Origin: JAFDWI01 sp040255345
Lineage (GTDB): Bacteria; Actinomycetota; Acidimicrobiia; Acidimicrobiales; Iamiaceae
DNA: 16,710 nucleotides
Reading direction: 5' to 3'
NCBI GenBank assembly: GCA_040255345.1
Contig: JBDZUV010000066.1
Location: forward strand, 1 to 16,710
Shown: positions 1 through 5,947 of the stretch, piece by piece
Numbering within the stretch: position 1 is the first letter of the stretch
How the letters are laid out: every line of letters begins with the position of its first letter
The notes under the pieces: generated by a model
The model's input: the letters and a program-made list of their open reading frames with translations, nothing else
What the model was told of the DNA's origin: nothing
Database searches by the model: none
Made by a program: the position numbers and the translations under genes

Positions 1-294
1 TACCGTCGTCCGCGCCGCCGCGATCGGCCTGCTTCTGTGGTTTGTGCTCGGTGTGCCGGGAAGGCGCGAGTCGGCCGAGGTCGTCCCCGACGACCGGTAG
101 GAAAGGCGGGTCGGCCCTCTCGGCGCACGGCAGGCGAGCAGGGGCCCGACGGGGTCCGGCCCGTCGACGGCCAGGTGTCGCTCGATGCCACCCTCGCCCT
201 CGCAGTGCCGTTCGATCCGGGCGCCGCCGACACGGCGGTGGCCGATCTCGAGTGTGGTCGGCCCGTGACTCGTGCCCCCATGGGCCGGATTCAC
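1..294 (-). CDS. Possible third ORF of the leader/HDO operon (doubtful)
   Basis: A GTG codon at 294-292 overlaps the TGA stop of the diiron-enzyme gene as GTGA. This is the same overlap that joins that gene to its own upstream leader ORF. The frame then stays open for 98 codons to the window edge with a high G/C third position. The predicted product is soluble and rich in Gly, Arg and His, with Cys residues in HCEGEGG and LLACRAP contexts, but I recognise no family. High-GC DNA yields many chance open frames, and the left part overlaps a plausible convergent membrane-protein end. If this ORF is not real, 101-290 is a 190-bp stretch with no other gene that I can see. Confidence 0.2.
   Translation of the reverse strand, partial: MNPAHGGTSHGPTTLEIGHRRVGGARIERHCEGEGGIERHLAVDGPDPVGPLLACRAPRGPTRLSYRSSGTTSADSRLPGTPSTNHRSRPIAAARTTV
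2..100 (+). CDS. C-terminal end of a membrane protein (partial, 5' end outside window)
   Basis: This frame is open from the window edge to a TAG stop at 98-100, giving the last 32 residues of a protein that begins upstream. The fragment holds a hydrophobic run (AAAIGLLLWFVLGV) followed by a short charged tail rich in Arg, Glu and Asp, as at the cytoplasmic end of a last transmembrane helix. No family can be named from so little. The frame runs toward the minus-strand diiron-enzyme gene, so the two would be convergent. A competing minus-strand frame is also open across this stretch (see 1-294); the hydrophobic helix makes me prefer this reading. Confidence 0.45.
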   Translation, partial: TVVRAAAIGLLLWFVLGVPGRRESAEVVPDDR

Positions 295-1322
295 CCCGCC
301 CATCCGGGCGAGCGTCCGATCAGTGAGGTCGTTCCCGACTGCCACCGTTCGAGTACCGCTCCGGCGAAGCGCGCCTCGACCCGACTCAACGCGGCTGCAC
401 CGAAGATCACCTCGTCGGCGAGGCCGGGTTCGGATTCGATGAGCCCGGCCACCATCCCGCTGATCGCCAGTCGGCCATGGTGCACGTCGGCTTCGACGTG
501 TACCCCGTAGAAGTCCTCGAGACTGGCAGACACCGCAAGGCTGCGTGCGGCGGCGAGATAGCGCGTCATCGGGGTGACCGAGGTGATCTCGAACAGTGCG
601 AGGTGGCCGACGAGGGCTCCTCTGAGACGGCGGTGCAGGGCGAACAGCTCGACGAGGTTGTCGGTTGCCAGCGTCGTCCCGGGGAGCACGTCGACGTAGC
701 CGCCGAGCCGGTCGTCGAGTCCGAGCTCACGCATCGCGGCAGAGAACAGCTCCGCGTGGGCCGCTCCCGGCTCGCCACCGCCGTATTCGTCCATCTGGAT
801 CTCGATCAGTGCCGATCGGCCACGGCCGGTGAGGCGCGGGATGCCGAAGGTGTGGGCGTCGGCCTCTTTGAGCTGGTAGGCCGACCGGTGGATCATGAAC
901 TCCGAGATCCGGTCCAGCGTCGGGTCGTCCTGGATCGTGCGAGACAGCGGGGGACCGGGGCGGTCCGCGATCGCGTGGAGCGCCTCTATCGGATCCGACG
1001 GGAGCGATCGCGGGTCGTGTTCGTCGCGCAACGCCGCTTCGAACGAGGCCTCGAGCCGACGACGGAATGCCAACACGCGCGGGTCCCATTCGGCCTCGTC
1101 GTCGACACCGACGAAACCATGATGATGCAGTTCGTTGCAGACCCACAGTGCGAGGTGCAGGTCGTCGTCGACCAGCGCCTCTGGACCGACGGGTACGTCG
1201 TCGACATCGACCAGGGGCGCGCCGGCGAGGTGGTCGACGATCGACGCGGAGAGGGGTCCCCGGGCACCGGGGAGCACGGGTACCTCGCGCGCACCGACGC
1301 GTTCGCACGCGGTCGCGCTCAC
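291..1322 (-). CDS. Haem-oxygenase-like diiron (HDO) family enzyme, 'iron-containing redox enzyme'
   Basis: The 343-residue product is predicted all-helical and cytoplasmic, and it resembles the haem-oxygenase-like diiron oxidase/oxygenase superfamily (Haem_oxygenas_2 type). The best signal is a C-terminal helix with YGVHVEADVHH, giving candidate metal ligands H275, E277, D279, H281 and H282. Upstream helices YQLKEADAHTFGIPRL and ALIEIQMDEYGGG carry further acidic and His candidates. The first 70 residues are poorly conserved-looking. The family uses a di-metal centre and O2 on varied substrates; the substrate here cannot be told. The start is GTG at 1322, which overlaps the TGA of the 21-codon leader ORF (GTGA), so translation is probably coupled. 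The gene lies downstream of the STAS and phosphatase genes on the same strand, with a candidate stress-sigma promoter between. The family assignment is fairly sure; the reaction is unknown. Confidence 0.75.
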   Translation of the reverse strand: MSATACERVGAREVPVLPGARGPLSASIVDHLAGAPLVDVDDVPVGPEALVDDDLHLALWVCNELHHHGFVGVDDEAEWDPRVLAFRRRLEASFEAALRDEHDPRSLPSDPIEALHAIADRPGPPLSRTIQDDPTLDRISEFMIHRSAYQLKEADAHTFGIPRLTGRGRSALIEIQMDEYGGGEPGAAHAELFSAAMRELGLDDRLGGYVDVLPGTTLATDNLVELFALHRRLRGALVGHLALFEITSVTPMTRYLAAARSLAVSASLEDFYGVHVEADVHHGRLAISGMVAGLIESEPGLADEVIFGAAALSRVEARFAGAVLERWQSGTTSLIGRSPGWAG

Positions 1323-1384
1323 CGTGCGGCACTCGTTTCCAGTTTGACGGCACCTGAGCCGTCGCCGGTCCGGGCTGAAGTCAT
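1319..1384 (-). CDS. 21-residue leader ORF translationally coupled to the HDO gene
   Basis: ATG at 1384-1382 is preceded by a perfect AGGAGG (1389-1394 on the plus strand as CCTCCT) four bases upstream, and this is the only strong ribosome site in front of the HDO gene. The ORF encodes a small polar peptide (starts MTSARTGDGS, ends KLETSAAR) and stops at TGA 1321-1319, overlapping the HDO GTG start. It could be a coupling leader that delivers ribosomes to the HDO start, or a small functional peptide. A frameshift joining the two frames would instead make it the true N-terminus of the enzyme. There is no homology that I recognise. Confidence 0.5.
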   Translation of the reverse strand: MTSARTGDGSGAVKLETSAAR

Positions 1385-1410
1385 GACACCTCCTCGGGGT
1401 GCACTACGAC

Positions 1411-1435
1411 TTCCCGGCGGGAGACGGGGTGAAAC
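1411..1435 (-). promoter_or_regulatory. Candidate SigB/SigF-type promoter of the leader-HDO pair
   Basis: Read on the minus strand, GTTT (1435-1432) is followed after 16 bases by GGGAA (1415-1411). This resembles the GTTT / GGGnAA elements of sigma-B/F promoters, with a slightly long spacer. Transcription would begin near 1404, about 10 bases before the AGGAGG. The element resembles the one in front of the sigma gene at 4361-4384; both begin GTTTC followed by ACCCCGT. It lies just past the phosphatase stop (1441), so the HDO gene could have its own start site as well as read-through. Confidence 0.4.
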
Positions 1436-1440
1436 GCCGC

Positions 1441-3293
1441 TCAGGTGCGGCGCACGGCCACAAGAGCGATGTCGTCGGTGCGCTCGTCGAGTGACAACAC
1501 ACGGTCGGCCTCCGCCAGCACCCGATCGGCGAGGACCGACGCGGCCGGTCGGTCGGCCCACGCGTCGCCGACCAGTTCGAGCAACCGATGCTGCGACAGT
1601 TGATGCGGGGGAGGAGCGTCGGTGATGCCGTCGGTGTAGAACACGACGGCGTCGTCCGGTTCGATCGTGGTGGACACCGCGACGTTGCGGACCAGCAGAT
1701 CGGTGCCGAGCAGGGTTCCGTATTCGCCGAAGTAGTCGACGGTGCCGTCGGCACGGCACAGGATGGGTGGGGGATGTCCGCCGAGCGCGCAGGTCAACTC
1801 GAAGCGGCCGTCGGCGACACGCTCGAGCGAGGCCACCGCAGCAGTACACAGCATGCCGTCGCCGCCGGTTCTCAACGCGCGGTCGAGCCAGGCGAGGATC
1901 TCCCCGGGGGTGTCTTCGTGCCAGGCACTCATGCGGAAACTGTGCCGGACCCGCGCGGTCTGGGCCGCTGCCGCGGGGCCACGGCCGCAGATGTCGCCGA
2001 CGACCAGCGCCCACCGGTCGGAACCTGCGGCGACGATGTCGTAGAAGTCACCACCGACCTCCACGTCGGCGATGCCCGGTCGGTAGCGCGCCGCCACGTC
2101 GATGCCGGGGATGACGGGAAAATCGTCGGGCAGGAGCGCCTCTTGGAAGATGACCGCGAGGTCCTGGTTGCGGTCACTCGCTCGGAGCGGGGCCAGGGCG
2201 ACCGCGATCCGCATCGCCATCTGTCCGAGCCAGTTCGTCTCGTCGCCGTCGAACGGCCCGAACTCGGGACCCCGCAGCAGGTGCATGGCACCGAAGGGAC
2301 GGCCACCGTCGGACAACGGGATCATCAACGACGAGTGGACCCCATGGGAACGCAGGGCGCGGAGGGTCCGGTCGTCGAAACCCGGAACGCGAGCCGACCG
2401 GGGATCGGCCAGGTCGACCTGTGACATCCTGCCGGACGCGATCACGTCGCGGAGCGCGCGTTCGACACTCGCGCCCGGGGCGCGAGCCGCGTAGCCGGCT
2501 GCGACGAGCTCCGCGAGTGGAGCCGTGGACGCCACCGCATTGCGCTCCAAGGTCGGTCGGGAGTCGTCGACGCCCGACTCCGGCACGAGCATCACGCCAC
2601 ACCAGTCGGCGATCCGGGGGACCAGGTTCCGCGGCACCGCCTCGAGCACGGCGGCGGTCGAATCGCAGCGGTCGAGCGCNNNNNNNNNNNNNNNNNNNNN
2701 NNNNNNNNNNNNNNNNNNNNNNNNNNNNNNNNNNNNNNNNNNNNNNNNNNNNNNNNNNNNNNNNNNNNNNNNNNNNNNNGGTTCCGCGGCACCGCCTCGA
2801 GCACGGCGGCGGTCGAATCGCAGCGGTCGAGCGCCCTGTCGAGATCGGTGATCACCTCGGTGTGCTCGCCTCGACCGTCGGTTCGGAAGAACCTCCTCGC
2901 CGCACCCTGCAGGGCTGCATCCGCCCAACGCGAGTCGGGTGCCACCCGGGTGACCGTCCAGATGGCCAGGGTTCCACCCGGTTCGGAGACCATGGTGCGC
3001 TCGACGGCGAAGAGCGAAACCGACCCGTCAGGCAGCCTCGAGGAGACGACTCGCGCCGCCGCACCGCGTGACGATGCCGCGCCTCGTTGCGGCCGGCCCG
3101 ATGCGAGGAGGGTCTGGACGATCCGCCGTGGCGGCTCGTCGCCCAACCATCCGAAGGTCTCGGTCGCGGTCGAGTTCCACTGGACGATCCGACCACTCCC
3201 GTCCGTGACGATGACCGCGGCGGCAACTGCGTCGAGGACCTCCCAGTCGTCGATCCCGGATCCTGAGCCGGCGGTGTGCGGGGAATCGGACAT
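1441..3293 (-). CDS. PAS-GAF-PP2C (SpoIIE/RsbU-type) serine phosphatase, interrupted by a false assembly gap
   Basis: This is a regulatory phosphatase expected to dephosphorylate a STAS anti-anti-sigma protein. Removing the 100 Ns and one copy of the flanking 55-bp duplication (155 bases) makes one continuous frame of 565 residues from ATG 3293; a TTG at 3314 would add seven. In the merged protein a PAS domain spans about 15-125 (AVIVTDGSGRIVQWN), a GAF-like sensor about 190-335, and the phosphatase about 350-565. Metal-binding motifs are intact: VGGDFYD (D364, D367), GDICGRG (D382), FYTDGITD (D503) and TDDIALVAV (D555, D556), with GGHPPP and GTLLG between. No membrane segment is seen, so it should sense cytoplasmic cues. 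No clear Shine-Dalgarno precedes either start. It follows the STAS gene by 69 bases in the same frame. Confidence 0.9.
2625..2679. repeat. Left copy of the 55-bp duplicated contig end
   Basis: Base-for-base identical to 2780-2834 and ending exactly at the first N. It encodes the phosphatase residues around DRCDSTAAVLEAVPRN on the minus strand. It is an assembly artefact rather than a biological repeat. Confidence 0.95.
2680..2779. other. 100-N scaffold gap that is almost certainly not a real gap
   Basis: Exactly 100 Ns, the usual placeholder for a gap of unknown size, separate two identical 55-bp copies (2625-2679 and 2780-2834). Deleting the Ns plus one copy restores an uninterrupted phosphatase reading frame. 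This indicates two overlapping contig ends that were scaffolded without being merged. Confidence 0.95.
2780..2834. repeat. Right copy of the 55-bp duplicated contig end
   Basis: Starts immediately after the last N and is identical to 2625-2679. A length of 55 matches a common de Bruijn k-mer overlap, which fits neighbouring contigs of one assembly graph. That origin is inferred. Confidence 0.95.
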
Positions 3294-3362
3294 GGCGGTG
3301 ATGCCGGTGCCCAAGCGGTCGATCGAGACGTTACTCGTCCCGGAGTCCGGGTGTGGCGAATC

Positions 3363-3677
3363 TCACTCCAATGTCACGAGATCGACAAGTCCGGAGATCT
3401 CGAGGAGCTGCACCACCCGTTCGGACGCGCCACGAATCGTGAGCGGGGAACCGTCGAGCCCCTGGAGCACTCGAGCGAGCACGCTCAGTCCCCGGGAATC
3501 GATGAACGTCACGGCCGACACGTCGAGCACGATCCCCGTGGTGCACGCGGTCACCACGGGTTCCATCGTCTTCCACGCGTGTTCGCTGACCGCGAGATCG
3601 AATTCTCCCGACAGAACGACGAGCGGTATCGGTTCGGTCTCCGCGATCCGCACTTCGAAGGGGTCCGGCATCGTCAT
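3363..3677 (-). CDS. STAS-domain anti-sigma factor antagonist (RsbV/SpoIIAA-like)
   Basis: The 104-residue product is a single STAS domain, the normal length for SpoIIAA/RsbV proteins. It has LVVLSGEFDLAV near the start and TFIDSRGLSVLA carrying the conserved phosphorylatable Ser61 after Asp60. Unphosphorylated family members bind the anti-sigma factor and free the sigma factor, and phosphorylation blocks this. I chose ATG 3677 because GGAG lies nine bases upstream; ATG 3671 and an upstream start at 3713 are possible. The phosphatase gene follows and would remove the phosphate. The anti-sigma and sigma genes are divergent across a 227-bp spacer. The stop codon TGA (3365-3363) is in the same frame as the phosphatase start. 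Confidence 0.9.
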   Translation of the reverse strand: MTMPDPFEVRIAETEPIPLVVLSGEFDLAVSEHAWKTMEPVVTACTTGIVLDVSAVTFIDSRGLSVLARVLQGLDGSPLTIRGASERVVQLLEISGLVDLVTLE

Positions 3678-3711
3678 CTGGGTGATCTCCAGGTATGGCC
3701 GCCGCGGCGGC

Positions 3712-3717
3712 ACCCTA
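3712..3717 (-). promoter_or_regulatory. Possible -10 element for the STAS-phosphatase operon
   Basis: TAGGGT on the minus strand fits TANNNT and lies about 35 bases before the STAS ATG. No convincing -35 is visible. The 3678-3891 spacer otherwise shows no gene; frames crossing it look non-coding. Confidence 0.25.
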
Positions 3718-3891
3718 CTCGGTGATTCTGCACTGCGTGGTTCTGCGGCGCCGCCGCTCCCGACGGCCGCCTGCAGATGGACGGCCGCATCTGATTGAAG
3801 TTACCGGACGAGGGGCAGTTCCGCGCCATGTGCTGGATCGAGCGACGCCGATCATGATGTCGCCACGTGACGTCTCGCAGACACCGTCTCG

Positions 3892-3897
3892 TAGGCT
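3892..3897 (+). promoter_or_regulatory. -10 element of a leaderless promoter for the anti-sigma gene
   Basis: TAGGCT fits TANNNT and lies seven bases before ATG 3905, the spacing expected when the transcript starts at the start codon. A GTGACG (3867-3872) could be a weak -35, with a 19-base spacer. No Shine-Dalgarno is seen at this ATG. Confidence 0.4.
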
Positions 3898-3904
3898 CGG
3901 CTCG

Positions 3905-4285
3905 ATGAAGTGGAATCAGGGCGCCATGGAACGCACGGAGGCCTCGGTGCCGGCCGACGACCGACAGGTGCGGGTGCTTCGGCTGGTGACCGCCGGCACG
4001 ATGTCGCTCCACGAGTTCGGAACCGACGCGGTCGAAGACGTCCGATCAGCGGTGGGCGAGGCATGCGCCTTGGTCCTGGGCAGCCACGGCGCCATGGGTC
4101 GCCTCAATCTCGTGATCTGTTGCGATTCCCGACGGATCGAGGTCGTGATCAGAGGGGAGTTCGACATCGTGCCCGTCCATGGGAGAGAGGAGGATCTGCG
4201 CGCCGAACAGATGCTGATGCCCTTCGTCGATCACTGCGAGATCGACCTCGACCACCACCGGGTGTCGTTCGAGGTCACGACCTGA
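3905..4285 (+). CDS. RsbW-like anti-sigma factor with degenerate HATPase fold
   Basis: The 126-residue protein sits directly upstream of the sigma gene and divergent from STAS, the place of an RsbW/SpoIIAB anti-sigma kinase. Its helix AVEDVRSAVGEACALVL resembles the N-box of these kinases, keeping Glu (residue 52 from this start) but with Leu where the metal-binding Asn is expected. No G1 box (DxGxG) or glycine-rich lid can be seen. The C-terminus ends in a strand pair (CEIDLDHHRVSFEV) as in the fold. This suggests sigma and STAS binding without ATP-dependent phosphorylation. The start is chosen from the leaderless promoter; ATG 3926 would shorten it by seven. The role is inferred from fold resemblance and position. 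Confidence 0.65.
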   Translation: MKWNQGAMERTEASVPADDRQVRVLRLVTAGTMSLHEFGTDAVEDVRSAVGEACALVLGSHGAMGRLNLVICCDSRRIEVVIRGEFDIVPVHGREEDLRAEQMLMPFVDHCEIDLDHHRVSFEVTT

Positions 4286-4360
4286 TCGGCACCGTCGGCG
4301 CCGGCGGCACGACGGCCACGTCGCGACGCACCAGGTCCGGCAGTTTTTCGGATCGAATCT

Positions 4361-4384
4361 GTTTCGACCCCGTGCATGGGGAAA
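4361..4384 (+). promoter_or_regulatory. Candidate SigB/SigF-type (autoregulatory) promoter of the sigma gene
   Basis: GTTT (4361-4364), a 13-14 base spacer and GGGGAAA (4378-4384) match the GTTT / GGGnAA pattern of sigma-B/F promoters. The start would fall near 4391, ahead of a strong GAGGAG (4406-4411). Such sigma factors commonly transcribe their own genes, so positive feedback is likely, though it is not shown by sequence alone. Confidence 0.5.
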
Positions 4385-4419
4385 GCCCATCGCTTACGCT
4401 TTGGTGAGGAGTCACTCCC

Positions 4420-5265
4420 ATGCCCACGACCACCGTCCACACGACAGATCGGCACGCACGAGACCAGGCGACCGCTGCTGAACGGGCCCTCGCGGAGCAG
4501 ACCCTGCCTCGCAACGGCGACGCAGCCGGCGTCGATCCGGAGCTGTGGCTGCTGCACGTGCAGTATTCGCTCCGGAAGACCGCGGACCTCCGCAATCGGC
4601 TCGTCGAGGAATACCAGGGTTACGCGCTCGCCATGGCCAGACGCATGCACCGCGATGGTGAACCGATCGAAGACCTGCGACAGGTGGCGTTCGAGGCCCT
4701 GCTGCTGGCATTGGAGCGTTTCGAACCCCGTCGGGGCTGCCCGTTTCTGGGGTTCGCCTCGCTGACGATCAACGGTGCCCTCAAACGGCACTACCGCGAC
4801 TTCGGATGGCTGCTGCGGGTGCCGAGGCGGGTCCACGAACTCGCCGCTCCGATCCGGCGTGCCACCGACACGCTCACGATGGAGTACGGGCGTGCCCCGA
4901 CGCTCACCGAGGTCGCCGAAGCCCTCGAGATCGACGTCGAGACGCTCCTCGAGGCGCAGGAAGCCGACCATGCACGGACGATCGGACCGCTGTCGGTGCT
5001 CGCGCCTTCCGATACCGGCTTCGAACGTGAGACGGTCGGCCGCCCCGACCCCGGGTTCGACCAGAGCATCGACCATGTCGATCTCCGCCGGGCGCTGGCC
5101 GACCTCGACGACGACGAACGGGATCTCGTGCGGATGTACTACTTCGAGGAGCGCACCCAGAACGAGATCGCCGCCGCACTCGGGGTCAGTCAGATGCAGG
5201 TCTCGCGACTCCTGCACTCGATCACCCGTCGGCTCGCCGGTAAGGTCGGAGCCGTCGCCGTCTGA
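4420..5265 (+). CDS. SigB/SigF/SigG-family RNA polymerase sigma factor
   Basis: The 281-residue protein has the group 3 sigma-70 layout. Region 2 (about 60-140) includes IEDLRQVAFEALLLALERF for core binding and CPFLGFASLTINGALKRHYRD for promoter melting. Region 3 (about 145-185) includes YGRAPTLTEVAEAL, and region 4 (about 225-278) has the helix-turn-helix TQNEIAAALGVSQMQVSRLL that reads the -35 element. The length and PTLTEVAEAL segment are typical of general-stress and sporulation-type sigma factors. The ATG is preceded by GAGGAG with eight bases of spacing. It is probably held by the anti-sigma protein encoded 134 bases upstream. A 45-residue N-terminal extension of low conservation precedes region 2. 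Confidence 0.92.
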   Translation: MPTTTVHTTDRHARDQATAAERALAEQTLPRNGDAAGVDPELWLLHVQYSLRKTADLRNRLVEEYQGYALAMARRMHRDGEPIEDLRQVAFEALLLALERFEPRRGCPFLGFASLTINGALKRHYRDFGWLLRVPRRVHELAAPIRRATDTLTMEYGRAPTLTEVAEALEIDVETLLEAQEADHARTIGPLSVLAPSDTGFERETVGRPDPGFDQSIDHVDLRRALADLDDDERDLVRMYYFEERTQNEIAAALGVSQMQVSRLLHSITRRLAGKVGAVAV

Positions 5266-5275
5266 GAGGACGGCG
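5256..5275 (+). terminator. Hairpin terminator at the end of the sigma gene
   Basis: A 7-bp stem (CGCCGTC / GACGGCG) with a 6-base loop, TGAGAG, contains the sigma stop codon in its loop. No U-tract follows, which is usual for GC-rich actinobacterial terminators. It lies between the convergent sigma and PilZ genes and could serve both strands. Confidence 0.4.
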
Positions 5276-5348
5276 CCCCGAACGAACCTCGACCCCTCTG
5301 GCGCGATCGCGGAGTGGCGGCAGGCCGCCGCGAGGGTCGGCCCCGGGC

Positions 5349-5789
5349 TCAGGAATCCGGCACCGGTCGGAGCGACGGATGGATCTGGGGCGGAGGTTCC
5401 ACGACTCGGGTCCGGCCCGGATGCCGCCGCCGGTGTTCGGTGATCAACTCCTGCATCGTGTCGATCATGGCGCGGTCCCGGACCTCGAGGCCGTAGTAGC
5501 TGACCCCCGGGGTTCGTCCGGGCCGCGAGAAACGCACCAGCGCGCCACAGACGGTCTGGCCGATCGTGATCTCGACGGGCGACCCGCGGCTCACATCCGG
5601 ACAGGTCGGTGACTCGAAGCCGATGCCGGTGAGCGACATGTTGTCGGTCGTCGTGGTGCAGGCGGTCGCCTTGTGCGGCCAGTGTCGAGCGTGCATCGGG
5701 CTCCAGGTGATCTGGACCCGGACGGGATAGCGATGACCGATCCGGCGCTGGTAGTGCGGCGGGGTGACACCTTCGGACAGCATGGTCAT
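5349..5789 (-). CDS. PilZ-domain protein, probable c-di-GMP receptor
   Basis: The 146-residue soluble protein carries both PilZ signatures that bind cyclic di-GMP: RxxxR as R16-I-G-H-R20 and (D/N)xSxxG as N50-M-S52-L-T-G55. A beta-rich domain follows (GLEVRDRAMIDTMQELI near the end), then a short Arg/Pro-rich tail. No catalytic or membrane domain is attached, so it is a stand-alone receptor that would act by binding a partner. ATG 5789 lies four bases after AGGAGG; ATG 5783, ten bases after it, is equally possible. The target cannot be told from the neighbours, a convergent stress sigma factor and a surface protein. Confidence 0.85.
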   Translation of the reverse strand: MTMLSEGVTPPHYQRRIGHRYPVRVQITWSPMHARHWPHKATACTTTTDNMSLTGIGFESPTCPDVSRGSPVEITIGQTVCGALVRFSRPGRTPGVSYYGLEVRDRAMIDTMQELITEHRRRHPGRTRVVEPPPQIHPSLRPVPDS

Positions 5790-5817
5790 GATGCCTCCTG
5801 TCCCCTCTGAAGCCGCG

Positions 5818-5823
5818 AGTGTA
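5818..5823 (-). promoter_or_regulatory. -10 element for the PilZ gene
   Basis: TACACT on the minus strand fits TANNNT, about 12 bases before the AGGAGG ribosome site (5794-5799). The implied 5' leader is about 20 bases. No clear -35 is seen. The rest of 5824-5947 shows no gene. Confidence 0.35.
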
Positions 5824-5947
5824 GCGACGATTTCGGCCCCGTGCCCCACGGCCAGGGGCGGCCCGCGGTCGGCATGGCCGACGTCGTTCGCCGGGCGCAC
5901 GGTGGCGGCGCGCCGTCTGTCGGCGCCGCCCCGGGCCGTGCGGTCGA

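Noticed and set aside
477..1625. A 382-codon plus-strand frame opposite the HDO gene and phosphatase end
   Set aside because: The minus-strand proteins carry clear family motifs; this product has none and looks like a shadow.
2625..2834. A 55-bp direct repeat as a mobile-element target duplication or recombination site
   Set aside because: The copies abut exactly 100 Ns and merging them restores a gene, so an assembly overlap explains them fully.
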